Below, piece after piece: positions 1-6,657 of a stretch of 40,979 nt of DNA. The notes beneath the pieces are model-generated. The model saw only the letters and a list, made by a program, of their open reading frames with translations. It searched no databases and was not told where the DNA came from. Numbering within the stretch: position 1 is the stretch's first letter; the number at the start of each line of letters is the position of its first letter. The position numbers were made by a program, and so were the translations under genes. Location of the stretch: IMG/VR virus record IMGVR_UViG_3300047446_000092, positions 1 through 40,979 of that record. One strand, written 5' to 3'. The stretch comes from a virus.

Positions 1-142
1 TCAGCTCGGCGACGACTGCGGCGTGCTTCGACAGCGCGTCCATGATGAAGAGCTGGACAATCGCCCCGCGCCTCGAAAATTCCATCAACTCGGCGATCGT
101 CTCAGCGTTCGTCGCGTTACGCATTTGTTGTTTCGTGGCCAT
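1..142 (-). CDS. Hypothetical protein, 3' end outside window
   Basis: Only the first 47 codons are present; the reading frame is open to the left edge. The protein begins MATKQQMRNATNAET and is short-range helical with no signal peptide or recognisable motif. The ATG follows the leader CACCACCAC-AGAGTAAATC, almost identical to the leader of the next gene, with only a weak SD (AGAG). The inverted repeat at 172-185 lies 29 bases upstream. No family is recognised. Confidence 0.6.
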   Translation of the reverse strand, partial: MATKQQMRNATNAETIAELMEFSRRGAIVQLFIMDALSKHAAVVAEL

Positions 143-171
143 GATTTACTCTGTGGTGGTGAGTGAATAAT

Positions 172-185
172 GTGCAGAACTGCAC
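172..185. promoter_or_regulatory. GTGCAG-AA-CTGCAC inverted repeat
   Basis: A perfect 6-bp inverted repeat with a 2-base spacer. It starts two bases after the stop of the 188-514 gene and 29 bases before the start at 142. On the minus strand it is followed by ATTATT, which could be a -10 element. It belongs to the family of eleven such repeats in the left 11.2 kb. Operator, promoter element or intercistronic RNA hairpin are all possible. Confidence 0.6.
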
Positions 186-187
186 TC

Positions 188-514
188 TTACGAGTGCGTC
201 GTGTACTTCGTGCCGTCTTCACGGGCAACCGCGGCCATCGTGAAGCCCTGCTTTTCAGCCGGGGCGTCTGCATCGCGGTAGGTGAAGCAGATCTCGACAT
301 CCGTCATGTCCTTGCCGACGTTGATGCCGCCGTTGACGGTGGAGTCGGTCATCGAGCTGGTCATGCCGTAGAAGACCATGTAGCCGAGCGCTTTAATGAA
401 AGCGTCGTACTGCTCGTTGGAGCGTTGCGCGCCGAGGCGCGTTGAGCTATCGCCGAACACCAGCTTGTCGCTGTCGAAGTGAATCTCAAGAGTGCGTTTA
501 ACGTAAGTGGCCAT
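188..514 (-). CDS. Hypothetical protein (108 aa)
   Basis: Function unknown. The frame is open further upstream, but I place the start at the ATG at 514 (MATYVKRTLEIHF). This ATG stands behind CACCACCACAGAGTAATC, nearly the same leader as the gene at 142, and the shared MAT start supports the choice. The protein is soluble, mixed beta/alpha, with no Cys and no membrane segment. An inverted repeat (547-567) lies upstream and a GTGCAG repeat lies directly downstream, so it may be transcribed as a single-gene unit. Confidence 0.75.
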   Translation of the reverse strand: MATYVKRTLEIHFDSDKLVFGDSSTRLGAQRSNEQYDAFIKALGYMVFYGMTSSMTDSTVNGGINVGKDMTDVEICFTYRDADAPAEKQGFTMAAVAREDGTKYTTHS

Positions 515-546
515 GATTACTCTGTGGTGGTGAGTGAGTGATGATG

Positions 547-567
547 GAATGTTCGCAGTGAACATTC
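547..567. repeat. Inverted repeat GAATGTTC-N5-GAACATTC
   Basis: Perfect 8-bp arms (547-554 and 560-567) separated by GCAGT. It touches the last codon of the 566-799 gene and lies about 33 bases upstream of the ATG at 514. It holds the position that the GTGCAG repeats hold elsewhere but has a different sequence. It may be an operator or an intercistronic hairpin. Confidence 0.5.
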
Positions 568-799
568 AGAAGAGCTGGATTTCAGCTCCGTGCAGCTTGT
601 GGATCAGGCACTGATACGTCGCCCAGCCCTCGACCTCTTCGAGCGTTTCGATGCAGCGGATACGCGTCTCGCGGCAGTAGTCGCGGATGACACCGTCATC
701 GTTCTTGATCTTGAACACGACTTGCCAGTTGGCGTTGGCTTTCCACTTCGACTTGAGATCTATTTCGTCGAAGCGACGGGTGATGACTGGCGTGCTCAT
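566..799 (-). CDS. Hypothetical protein (77 aa)
   Basis: Unknown function. Begins MSTPVITRRFDEIDLKSK. A good SD (GGAGA) lies 7-8 bases before the ATG. The ATG overlaps the stop of the upstream gene (ATGA at 796-799), indicating translational coupling. Two Cys are spaced CRETRIRC; no other motif is seen. Confidence 0.75.
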   Translation of the reverse strand: MSTPVITRRFDEIDLKSKWKANANWQVVFKIKNDDGVIRDYCRETRIRCIETLEEVEGWATYQCLIHKLHGAEIQLF

Positions 800-1047
800 G
801 CTTGCGTCTCCGGTTCAAGTTGCACAGTCAGACATTCGTCGTACTTCTTGCCGAGATAGTGGAATGGTCGGCCTCGCATCCACTTCGTTCGCACACGCCA
901 CCAGCGGCTGTACCACAGCACGAGGTAGTACGGCTCTTCTTGCTCGTCCACGGGCAAGATGTATTGCACCGGGACAGACCGCGTGCAGAAGCTGTCGAAC
1001 GAAGTGCCGTCGAGCGTTCGGCACTTCGTGTGAACCCAGGCTTTCAT
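796..1047 (-). CDS. Hypothetical protein (83 aa)
   Basis: Unknown. Basic, rich in Trp and Tyr, with the segment YYLVLWYSRWWRVRTKWMRG. This could be a small beta domain rather than a membrane span because of its many charges. It overlaps both neighbours by four bases (ATGA), and no independent SD is obvious, so translation probably depends on the gene upstream. Confidence 0.7.
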   Translation of the reverse strand: MKAWVHTKCRTLDGTSFDSFCTRSVPVQYILPVDEQEEPYYLVLWYSRWWRVRTKWMRGRPFHYLGKKYDECLTVQLEPETQA

Positions 1048-1388
1048 GCGCGCACCCAGTACGTTTCGTCGCTGAAGCTGACTTGCTTGTAGTCTTGCTT
1101 CAGCGCGTCGGCCGCTTTAGACCAGTCGATATGGTTGTAGGGCCAGCCGCTGATCGGTCCCATGCCGCCCGCGTAGCTTTCGCACCACTGCTCGAAGTGA
1201 CTGTCGAGGATCAGATGCCAACCCTCCCGGCACCCCGTCGCGCTATCGCCCTCGTCGAGCAGATCCGTCATGTCTTTCAGAAGCTGCGCGTCGTTTCCGT
1301 CGCACGTCACCTTGACCTGATCGGCCTGCTCACCAATCGCGGCGATGATGTCGCTGCGAGTGATGATTCGTTGTCCGGTGTCGATCAT
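1044..1388 (-). CDS. Hypothetical protein (114 aa)
   Basis: Unknown. The start at 1388 (MIDTGQRIITRSDI) is chosen because CTGGAGAA lies just upstream and the ATG overlaps the preceding stop (ATGA). An upstream in-frame alternative start has neither feature. Acidic, with a WHLILDSHFEQW segment rich in aromatics; no catalytic motif recognised. Confidence 0.75.
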   Translation of the reverse strand: MIDTGQRIITRSDIIAAIGEQADQVKVTCDGNDAQLLKDMTDLLDEGDSATGCREGWHLILDSHFEQWCESYAGGMGPISGWPYNHIDWSKAADALKQDYKQVSFSDETYWVRA

Positions 1389-1870
1389 TGTGTTTTCTCC
1401 AGTGCGTCGCCGAGCTTGACGCAAAGCTCGGCGTTGCTCAGGGGTGGCAGTTCTCCAGTCGCGAGCAACGTCACATGTCCATACGCTTCGCGTAGAAGTT
1501 GTTCGAGCTGCCAGATCCGGTAGCGCAGCTGCTCCTTGTCCGACTCTTCGCTTTCGAGCGTGTGGCGAGCGTGCTCAGCCTCTTTCTCGTGCTCGAAGTA
1601 GTCGCTGTAGATGCCCCCGACGACGCGTCGCGTCACGAAATACCGTTTCAGCCTGCCGGGGACGGACAGGTACGCCACCGCAAACGGGTACGCGTTCGGC
1701 GTCGCTTGCACGAGCGATTCGCGGAACTTCCACTCGCGGTGGACCAGCTCGGCGATGTACTTCGCGTCGGCCAGTTCCATGTCGCTCGCGACGAGAGCAT
1801 CGTTCTGGTCGCGCAGCTGGCTGTAGTTGCCCTTCGGCAAAACATTCCAGGGCAGCGGTTTCACTTCCAT
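1385..1870 (-). CDS. Hypothetical protein (161 aa), C-terminal coiled coil
   Basis: Unknown. The N-terminal ~55 residues contain an ELADAKYIAELVH segment resembling small phage proteins that list residue-level modifications, but no family can be named. Residues ~90-135 are charged and helical (heptad-like EHEKEAEHARHTLE) and probably form a coiled coil. The SD GGAGGAG is strong and well spaced. Its stop overlaps the next start. Confidence 0.8.
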   Translation of the reverse strand: MEVKPLPWNVLPKGNYSQLRDQNDALVASDMELADAKYIAELVHREWKFRESLVQATPNAYPFAVAYLSVPGRLKRYFVTRRVVGGIYSDYFEHEKEAEHARHTLESEESDKEQLRYRIWQLEQLLREAYGHVTLLATGELPPLSNAELCVKLGDALEKTQ

Positions 1871-1873
1871 GAT

Positions 1874-2200
1874 TCACTCCTCCTTCAAGATGAAACCGCA
1901 GTAGGCGGTGTCGCCGACGATGATGGCCGGATGGTCGTAGCCGTCGAGTCCGCTGGTGAGCGCTTCGAGGATGTTGCGTTCGCTGCCCCAACGCCTCCAG
2001 CCGGTCAGCTCTTGGGGGTTGAAGTGCTCGTCTTGGTCACCGAATTCGACGGTCAACGTGTGCTTCCACTCGAAGTGGATGACGCCATTGATCTCGAAGG
2101 TCTTGCCTGCCGCAGCTTCGGCGATCTTCGCTTCTTCGTCGGGCGAGAGCAGGCCTTCTGGGTAGGGGTACGGGTAGCCGTTTTGCAGGATCAGTCTCAT
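1874..2200 (-). CDS. Hypothetical protein (108 aa)
   Basis: Unknown. The start at 2200 gives MRLILQNGYPYPYPEG and overlaps the upstream stop (ATGA), with a purine-rich GAGAAG upstream. The Tyr-Pro repeat YPYPYP and the WRRWGSERN patch stand out. Acidic overall, no Cys pair or membrane segment. Confidence 0.75.
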   Translation of the reverse strand: MRLILQNGYPYPYPEGLLSPDEEAKIAEAAAGKTFEINGVIHFEWKHTLTVEFGDQDEHFNPQELTGWRRWGSERNILEALTSGLDGYDHPAIIVGDTAYCGFILKEE

Positions 2201-2817
2201 GATTTGTTCTTCTCTTGATAACGGTTCATCGCTTCGATGAACCACGGTTTGAATGGCTCGCCTACTGATGCGAGGTTGTCGTAGGAACACGAGAAGTCCG
2301 GTTCATCCGACATGTAGTGAAACCTCAGCCCCTGCGGCCAGCTCGCGTGGTAGACCAGGTAGTACGAGATGTTGCCGACCAGTTCGTTGTCGACGACTTC
2401 GAACTTCTTGCCCTTGTATTGGCGGCGGATGTCTTCGTGGTGGTCCCACTCATGCATGTTGCAGCGGCGCTGCGCGTCGCTCTCTTTGTCTTCGAGCCAC
2501 ACCCATGCAGCGACAAAGCAACCATCGTCGCCGCGCGAGACCAGTGCGTTGTCGTCGATCTCGATGTTGTCGCTGCTACCGAGGCAATACTGGTCGCGAG
2601 CGCGGTGGATCTCGTCGATCGTCGCCGGCTCAGGTTCAGGCTGCTGGATGCCGCCGTGCTCGTTCGCGTCGAAGTGCTCGACGCGGCCGAGGTTGGTGAT
2701 GATGGCCAGCTTGTTCTCCTTGCGGAGCAGAAGGCCGTCGATCGCGTAGCCCTGCTCGCCGATCATGAGCAGCGCTTTCTTCAGCGCCATGTTCGAAGGT
2801 TTGGTCTTGTCGGTCAT
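2197..2817 (-). CDS. Hypothetical protein (206 aa)
   Basis: Unknown; one of the larger early genes here. ATG at 2817 is preferred over an in-frame TTG six bases upstream, because GGAG sits 9 bases before it and it overlaps the previous stop (ATGA). The N-terminal half has a small beta-rich domain (AIDGLLLRKENKLAIITN). The C-terminal half is acidic with several Trp and Cys. No family recognised. Confidence 0.75.
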   Translation of the reverse strand: MTDKTKPSNMALKKALLMIGEQGYAIDGLLLRKENKLAIITNLGRVEHFDANEHGGIQQPEPEPATIDEIHRARDQYCLGSSDNIEIDDNALVSRGDDGCFVAAWVWLEDKESDAQRRCNMHEWDHHEDIRRQYKGKKFEVVDNELVGNISYYLVYHASWPQGLRFHYMSDEPDFSCSYDNLASVGEPFKPWFIEAMNRYQEKNKS

Positions 2818-2948
2818 TTCCAAAGACTCCGGAAGCGGCGGTTCTTGCGGGCGATCTTCTCGCGTCGGATCTCGCGCTTCACGAAACCCGTGTTGCCGCC
2901 GTTGAAGTGGTTGCGCATCGTGCGCTGGTAGATGTGGCGAACCTTCAC
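2814..2948 (-). CDS. Small basic protein (44 aa), GTG start
   Basis: Very basic (KREIRREKIARKNRRFR), possibly nucleic-acid binding. A longer reading with a GTG at 3002 is possible. I choose the GTG at 2948 because it overlaps the upstream stop as GTGA, matches the coupling used throughout the cluster, and has AAGGGAGA upstream. Its stop in turn overlaps the next ATG. Confidence 0.6.
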   Translation of the reverse strand: MKVRHIYQRTMRNHFNGGNTGFVKREIRREKIARKNRRFRSLWK

Positions 2949-3181
2949 TGCGGGTCTCCCTTGAGTTCCTTCAGGATTGCGATAGCTTCTGCATCGACCC
3001 ACGCGGCGAACTGGTCTACCGTGGGCATACGACGCTCCATCTCGTCTTCACGGTGGGGGTTATCGCGGAAGAAGTTGCGGATCTCCTTGATGCGTGGGTC
3101 TCGATCCATGCCCATGTCGGCCGCAACGCCGCACAAGATCCTGAACCGGAGGCCGAATGCATCGAGTTCGGCGGTGCTCAA
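2945..3181 (-). CDS. Hypothetical protein (78 aa), TTG start
   Basis: Unknown. The TTG at 3181 is chosen because GAGGAGG lies directly upstream and the TTG overlaps the previous stop (TTGA). The reading upstream of it would lie wholly inside the neighbouring gene. The protein begins with STAELDAFGLRFRI and contains a charged helical middle (DPRIKEIRNFFRDNPHRED). Confidence 0.65.
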   Translation of the reverse strand: MSTAELDAFGLRFRILCGVAADMGMDRDPRIKEIRNFFRDNPHREDEMERRMPTVDQFAAWVDAEAIAILKELKGDPQ

Positions 3182-3414
3182 GCAGCCTCCTCGATAAGTG
3201 CAGGCCTGCACGATTCGACGTGCTCGCTGGTGTGGAAGACGACTTCAACGCGCTGCATGCCGGCGACGAAGTGCTCTTTCTGCACGTAGCCACTGCCGCC
3301 TTCGTTGGCCAGCTGCTTGGCGTGCGAGATTGCGTTCTTCGATGACGCGAACTCACGCGTTCGATATGCGCCCGACTTCGTGGTGATGCGGGTGCGATAG
3401 ATCGGTTTGCTCAC
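3178..3414 (-). CDS. Hypothetical protein (78 aa), GTG start
   Basis: Unknown. The frame is open upstream into the divergent gene at 3460. The GTG at 3414 (M-SKPIYRTRITTKSG) with AGGA 8-9 bases before it gives a compact protein that avoids that overlap. The sequence alternates basic and hydrophobic residues, like a small beta-rich domain. A GTGCAGGCCTGCAC palindrome (3198-3211) lies inside its last codons. Confidence 0.6.
   Translation of the reverse strand: MSKPIYRTRITTKSGAYRTREFASSKNAISHAKQLANEGGSGYVQKEHFVAGMQRVEVVFHTSEHVESCRPALIEEAA
3198..3211. promoter_or_regulatory. GTGCAGGCCTGCAC inverted repeat inside a CDS
   Basis: Perfect palindrome of the GTGCAG family inside the 3' end of the 3178-3414 gene, about 17 bases upstream of the TTG start at 3181. 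An identical 14-mer lies at 8927-8940. Confidence 0.5.
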
Positions 3415-3459
3415 AATTTTTGTCCTATAACTTGGAGATCGAACCTTGAAGGAACGATC
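3415..3459. promoter_or_regulatory. Divergent intergenic spacer, possible promoter
   Basis: A 45-base spacer between divergent starts at 3414 (-) and 3460 (+). It is the only AT-rich stretch nearby. A TATAAC hexamer (plus strand) and TTATAG (minus strand) could serve as -10 elements. No convincing -35 is seen for either direction. Confidence 0.35.
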
Positions 3460-3642
3460 ATGTGGATCTGCATTCGCTGCCATAGGGAAATAGAGTTCCC
3501 CGCTAATCAACCGGAGATTGATAGCTTCGGCATCTGTGTGTGGTGTCCGCATTGCGGCAGACGGAACACGCTCACCAACGTTGGCAAGCGTGGTCGAATT
3601 GCTCTCTCTCAAGCGCCTGAGAGAAAAGCCAGGCGTCAGTGA
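3460..3642 (+). CDS. Small zinc-ribbon protein (60 aa)
   Basis: Begins MWICIRCHREIEFPAN and carries two CxxC knuckles (CIRC at residues 4-7 and CPHC at ~29-32, followed by GRRN), the layout of a rubredoxin-type zinc ribbon. Such small ribbons usually bind nucleic acid or protein partners; the target here is unknown. AAGGA lies six bases before the ATG. It is the only plus-strand gene in the first 11 kb and converges with its neighbour, overlapping by 7 bases. Its basic C-terminus (PERKARRQ) fits nucleic-acid contact. Confidence 0.75.
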   Translation: MWICIRCHREIEFPANQPEIDSFGICVWCPHCGRRNTLTNVGKRGRIALSQAPERKARRQ

Positions 3643-4196
3643 GTGAGGGTGTCGCGCTCAGCCCAGTACCTGGCTTCGATAGCTTCAGCCTCGGCTTCTT
3701 CAGCGTCACGCTTCGCTTCTTCCTTCGCCTGATACTCGCGCTCGCTATCAGCGGCGTGCTCGGCCATGCTGTCCGCACCGTATGCGGCCGACAGCTCGCT
3801 ACCGTAGACGTAGTAGCTGACTTCGCTCGCCATACCCTCGCCCATGCTCCAACCTGCCAGCCAGCCACGGCCATGTGGTAGTGCGAGCACGAGGCCACGG
3901 ATGGTCTGGTCTTGATAGTCGTCGCAGAACCAGCCGGTGTGTTTGATGTGGGTTGCGATGTCATCGCACCACTTCCAGCGCAGCTGAAACGGATTGCCGC
4001 CGCTGTCCGACAGGTAGAAGCCGATACCATCGGTGTTGTTAGGCGTCGGCTTGTGGTAGTAGCCGGAAGTCCAGCGGTTCTTCGCTTCTTTCGCGCGCTT
4101 GGGCAGCGGGCCACGTGGCAACGACCACTGCCACTTCGGGAAATCGAACCCAGCGAACGTGAACTCGGTCTCGAGTTTTCGAGTCATCGACTTCAT
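3636..4196 (-). CDS. Hypothetical protein (186 aa), charged C-terminal helix
   Basis: Unknown. The N-terminal ~135 residues are rich in Trp and Gly (KWQWSLPRGP, GRGWLAGWSMGEGM). The last ~45 residues form a long Glu/Ala helix (EEAKRDAEEAEAEAIEARYW), likely a coiled coil. The ATG overlaps the upstream stop (ATGA). A second in-frame ATG three codons later is possible. It ends convergently with the zinc-ribbon gene. Confidence 0.75.
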   Translation of the reverse strand: MKSMTRKLETEFTFAGFDFPKWQWSLPRGPLPKRAKEAKNRWTSGYYHKPTPNNTDGIGFYLSDSGGNPFQLRWKWCDDIATHIKHTGWFCDDYQDQTIRGLVLALPHGRGWLAGWSMGEGMASEVSYYVYGSELSAAYGADSMAEHAADSEREYQAKEEAKRDAEEAEAEAIEARYWAERDTLTH

Positions 4197-4465
4197 AGCT
4201 TCACCGTCAAGTCGCCGCCATACAGCACGTCATTGCGGGTGTTGAAGCCCGGAGGAACGCGGTCGCCGTGGAACTGCATCGCGAGCATCGCCGCATGGCC
4301 ACGTTCCTCGGCCTTGCTGATCTCTTCGCGCTTGGCGAGCGCGTCGTTGAACGTACCTTCGAACAGGTCGTTGTGGTACGTCTTCGAGCCGAGCGCAATG
4401 CTGTGGAAACCGTTGTCCGCTGACGCGGGGTACAGCGTGATGCGGAATTTGTAGGTCTTAGCCAT
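4193..4465 (-). CDS. Hypothetical protein (90 aa)
   Basis: Unknown. The start at 4465 (MAKTYKFRITLYPAS) is set by a strong GAGGAGA SD. The longer reading would overlap the acidic tail of the gene upstream. Beta-rich N-terminus, then an alanine-rich helix. It overlaps the upstream gene by 8 bases and its stop overlaps the next ATG. Confidence 0.8.
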   Translation of the reverse strand: MAKTYKFRITLYPASADNGFHSIALGSKTYHNDLFEGTFNDALAKREEISKAEERGHAAMLAMQFHGDRVPPGFNTRNDVLYGGDLTVKL

Positions 4466-4835
4466 TCTGGTTCTCCTCTTCTTCTTCATCGTCTTCGTCA
4501 TCCGGAAACTGCACGCCCAGCCGCTTGGCCAGGTTCATTGCCTTCTCGCGGATCTCGACCGTCCCGAGCGGCGCGGTGTAGTTGTTGAACTCGCCGTTGC
4601 GGCTGTAGCAGTCGACCAACTCGGCGAGGAAGTTGGCAACATCGCCGGCCACGTCATCTGCGGTCACGGCCTCGATGTCAGCGATCTTGGCTGTCATCTC
4701 CGCACGCTCTTCGTCGCTGGAGTGGCGACGCCCGTCACCCTCCATGTCGGCCAGGTCGTCGCGCAGTGTGGCCACCAGTTCGTTCTGCATGTACGAATGC
4801 ACATCGGAGATGCTGGCGAAAAATTGCAGGTTCAT
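4458..4835 (-). CDS. Hypothetical acidic protein (125 aa)
   Basis: Unknown. Largely helical with a strongly acidic C-terminus (DDEDDEEEEENQNG). Acidic tails occur in small phage proteins that mimic DNA or bind basic host factors, but nothing here proves that role. The ATG overlaps the preceding stop (ATGA). The codons of the acidic tail also supply the AGGAGA SD of the following gene. Confidence 0.8.
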   Translation of the reverse strand: MNLQFFASISDVHSYMQNELVATLRDDLADMEGDGRRHSSDEERAEMTAKIADIEAVTADDVAGDVANFLAELVDCYSRNGEFNNYTAPLGTVEIREKAMNLAKRLGVQFPDDEDDEEEEENQNG

Positions 4836-4969
4836 GGCTTCGTCCCCGGCCCGAGTTCGGCCCAGTCAGTGATCAGGTGGTAGTTGCACTCGCAGATCCA
4901 GCCTTCGCTGAGCTGCACGCCGCAGGAACAGGTGTTGAACTTCAGCCGTCCTTTTGACAGCTGTCGCAC
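4832..4969 (-). CDS. Small zinc-ribbon-like protein (45 aa)
   Basis: Contains CSCG (residues ~14-17) and CEC (~26-28), a compact four-cysteine site like a minimal zinc knuckle. The frame is open further upstream inside the next gene. A GTG at 4969 gives a 45-residue protein overlapping that gene by 28 bases. A CTG nearer the stop is an alternative. The product could act with the adjacent zinc-ribbon protein (4942-5304). Confidence 0.55.
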   Translation of the reverse strand: MRQLSKGRLKFNTCSCGVQLSEGWICECNYHLITDWAELGPGTKP

Positions 4970-5304
4970 TTCCCGATCTGCGACGGTTCGAGGGTTTCGT
5001 TGCAGGCGTCGCAGTGTTCGAGCGACGAGTCGTCGGAGCCGTACGCCGACTGAATCTTTTCGTTTGAATGAGCGCATGTCAGCTCGTTGTCTTCCCAGTT
5101 AATGTCCATCGCAATCACGAACCAGCCGCTGTGCTTGTCGCGGGTGATGATTGCGTCTCGAATCAAGGCTGCGTTTTCCTGTGCTGCTGCGAACGACAGA
5201 GCTTCACAGTCGTTGCACAGGAAGTAATGCGGGTATCCACCGGGCCATGCATACGGCCCGATGTCTAACGCCTTGTTAAAGTCAAAGACGTGCTTGATGT
5301 TCAT
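4942..5304 (-). CDS. Zinc-ribbon protein (120 aa)
   Basis: Three cysteine pairs are visible: CNDC (30-33), CAH (77-79) and CDAC/CDSC (98-101, 113-116). The last two pairs form a C-terminal ribbon. CAHSNEKIQSAYG resembles a recurrent motif of small phage zinc proteins, though I cannot name the family. A GGAG SD precedes the ATG, which also overlaps the stop of a 39-codon gene upstream. Confidence 0.8.
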   Translation of the reverse strand: MNIKHVFDFNKALDIGPYAWPGGYPHYFLCNDCEALSFAAAQENAALIRDAIITRDKHSGWFVIAMDINWEDNELTCAHSNEKIQSAYGSDDSSLEHCDACNETLEPSQIGKCDSCQKDG

Positions 5305-5420
5305 CTCGTCCTACTCCAGTACGTCCAGCTGTGGCCACGCTGCACACGAACGTGCAGCACGTTTGAAAACCCGCCGTGGTCATAGAACTCGCGGCGGGTA
5401 ATTCGGGTGTAGCCGAGCAT
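5301..5420 (-). CDS. Small hypothetical protein (39 aa)
   Basis: Begins MLGYTRITRREFYDHGG and ends SWTYWSRTR; basic and aromatic. Support comes from position: its ATG shares one base with the upstream stop (TGATG) and its stop overlaps the next start (ATGA). It exactly fills the only gap between the neighbouring genes and carries the downstream gene's SD. An outward pair of GCTGCAC/GTGCAGC half-sites lies inside it (5339-5358). Confidence 0.6.
   Translation of the reverse strand: MLGYTRITRREFYDHGGFSNVLHVRVQRGHSWTYWSRTR
5339..5358. repeat. Inverted GCTGCAC-N6-GTGCAGC
   Basis: Perfect 7-bp arms with a 6-base spacer, inside the 39-aa gene. The half-sites match the GTGCAG family but in the opposite (outward) order, so this may be a chance relative rather than a functional copy. 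Confidence 0.35.
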
Positions 5421-5719
5421 CAGTGGCTGGTGTAGATGATCGAACCTTCGAACTGCGCATCGACAGTCATCTTGCCGGCGTAGTCACGGCGAACGGACCA
5501 GATGGTCGCGCCGGTTTCTTTCTCGAAGTCACTCAGCATGGCTTCCATCTTCAGCGCCAGCAGTTGAGCGATCGTCTTGACTTCACGAGCGTGGTACGGG
5601 GGAGGCGCCGGCTTGTCGTCGTTCTTCACGAGGCTGAGTGCCGGCGTGTTGGTTTCGGAGAGCGCTTCAGCGAGAACTTCAACTGCGGGTTGGCCAGCTT
5701 CGACGGTGGTGGTCGTCAT
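5420..5719 (-). CDS. Hypothetical protein (99 aa)
   Basis: Unknown. Starts MTTTTVEAGQPAVEV, so codons 2-5 are themselves an ACCACCACC run. Disordered, Pro-rich first 45 residues, then a helix (IAQLLALKMEAMLSDFEKE) and a short beta C-terminus. SD GAGGA lies 7-8 bases before the ATG. A GTGCAG repeat (5737-5751) and a CACCACCAC run (5755-5763) lie upstream, so a transcript may begin here. Confidence 0.8.
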   Translation of the reverse strand: MTTTTVEAGQPAVEVLAEALSETNTPALSLVKNDDKPAPPPYHAREVKTIAQLLALKMEAMLSDFEKETGATIWSVRRDYAGKMTVDAQFEGSIIYTSH

Positions 5720-5736
5720 GATTTGATCCTCAAAAT

Positions 5737-5751
5737 GTGCAGCCTCTGCAC
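5737..5751. promoter_or_regulatory. GTGCAG-CCT-CTGCAC inverted repeat
   Basis: Perfect 6-bp arms, spacer 3, 17 bases upstream of the ATG at 5719 and followed on the minus strand by ATTTTGAGGA, which includes the SD. CACCACCAC (5755-5763) abuts its other side. Confidence 0.65.
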
Positions 5752-5779
5752 GTTGTGGTGGTGAGTGGGTGAAACGGTT

Positions 5780-5971
5780 TTAGCCCGGAGCGTTGCTGTA
5801 CTTCTCGAACAGTTCGGGCCAGGTCTGTTCGATCCTGCGACGGTTGGTCGAATCAGCGACTGTGTACATGTCGCCGAGCTTGGAGGAGAAGCCGCTGCCG
5901 TGGCGCATCATCTTGATTGCGATGCTGTGCTTCTCTTCAGCGGTCATGTCATCAACGAAGCGCCGGGTCAT
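5780..5971 (-). CDS. Hypothetical protein (63 aa)
   Basis: Unknown. Begins MTRRFVDDMTAEEKHS; all-helical, no Cys. The ATG overlaps the upstream stop (ATGA). It is the last gene of a three-gene unit (6623 to 5780) that ends just before the repeat at 5737-5751. Confidence 0.75.
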   Translation of the reverse strand: MTRRFVDDMTAEEKHSIAIKMMRHGSGFSSKLGDMYTVADSTNRRRIEQTWPELFEKYSNAPG

Positions 5972-6360
5972 GCCTTGGTCTCCTTGCGCAGCTTGGCTGC
6001 TTTACGTGCGCGCTTGGCTTCAGCTGCGGCCATGCGGTCACGATCTTGTTGAGTGAGTTGCTTCGGCTCGACGTAAGTCGTTGCCTTGATCGAACGGTCG
6101 CGAGGTTTCAGCAGGCGGTCGATGACTGATAGATCCGGTAGCACTAGCGGCATCATTTCGTCGAGCAACACTGCCTTGCCACCTTCGAAGCCGAAGCGCA
6201 CAGCATCGAACGAGCCGTGATACCTCGGACCAGCACCGACGACGATAGGATCGTCACGACGCACAACCTCAACGTCGATACCCTGCGCCTTGAAGTCCTG
6301 CACGAGACCTTCGAAGATCTGTTCCTGATCCGAGAAGATGGCGATTCGTGTTTCGCTCAT
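5968..6360 (-). CDS. Hypothetical protein (130 aa)
   Basis: Unknown. The N-terminus (RIAIFSDQEQIFEGLVQDFK) has an alternating beta-alpha pattern like a small Rossmann-type fold. The C-terminal ~30 residues are a basic helix (DRMAAAEAKRARKAAKLRKE). ATGA overlaps on both sides. Confidence 0.8.
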   Translation of the reverse strand: MSETRIAIFSDQEQIFEGLVQDFKAQGIDVEVVRRDDPIVVGAGPRYHGSFDAVRFGFEGGKAVLLDEMMPLVLPDLSVIDRLLKPRDRSIKATTYVEPKQLTQQDRDRMAAAEAKRARKAAKLRKETKA

Positions 6361-6623
6361 GCCGGCACCGCCTCAGTCACCTGATACGTGTAACGAGCGG
6401 AGCCGAGCTTGCCGTCCATCGTGATGACGATGCCGCATTGCGCAGCCAGGCGGTTGATGAAGTCTTCGAAGCTGTGGAACTGCCGCGTGTCCACGTTCTC
6501 GATCATGAGTTCTTCGAGCACGACATGAATCGCGGGGCCAGCGTAGGAAACGTTCTTCTTCATGTCGGCGAGCATGTCGCCGAAGAAGTGGAAGTAACCG
6601 ATCTTGTTCGTGGTGGTGGGCAC
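6357..6623 (-). CDS. Hypothetical protein (88 aa), GTG start
   Basis: Unknown. GTG at 6623 gives M-PTTTNKIGYFHFFG. It is chosen over a distant upstream start because AGGA lies about 9 bases before it and because a longer reading would run through the repeat at 6644-6657 and another gene. Codons 2-5 contain the CCACCACCACG run. The rest is a small alpha/beta domain. Confidence 0.65.
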   Translation of the reverse strand: MPTTTNKIGYFHFFGDMLADMKKNVSYAGPAIHVVLEELMIENVDTRQFHSFEDFINRLAAQCGIVITMDGKLGSARYTYQVTEAVPA

Positions 6624-6643
6624 GAGTCTTGATCCTTTAAAAC

Positions 6644-6657
6644 GTGCAGCTCTGCAC
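6644..6657. promoter_or_regulatory. GTGCAG-CT-CTGCAC inverted repeat
   Basis: Begins immediately after the stop of the 6658-6969 gene and 20 bases before the GTG at 6623. On the minus strand GTTTTAAAGGATC follows, containing the SD and possibly a -10 or a short U tract. Confidence 0.65.
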
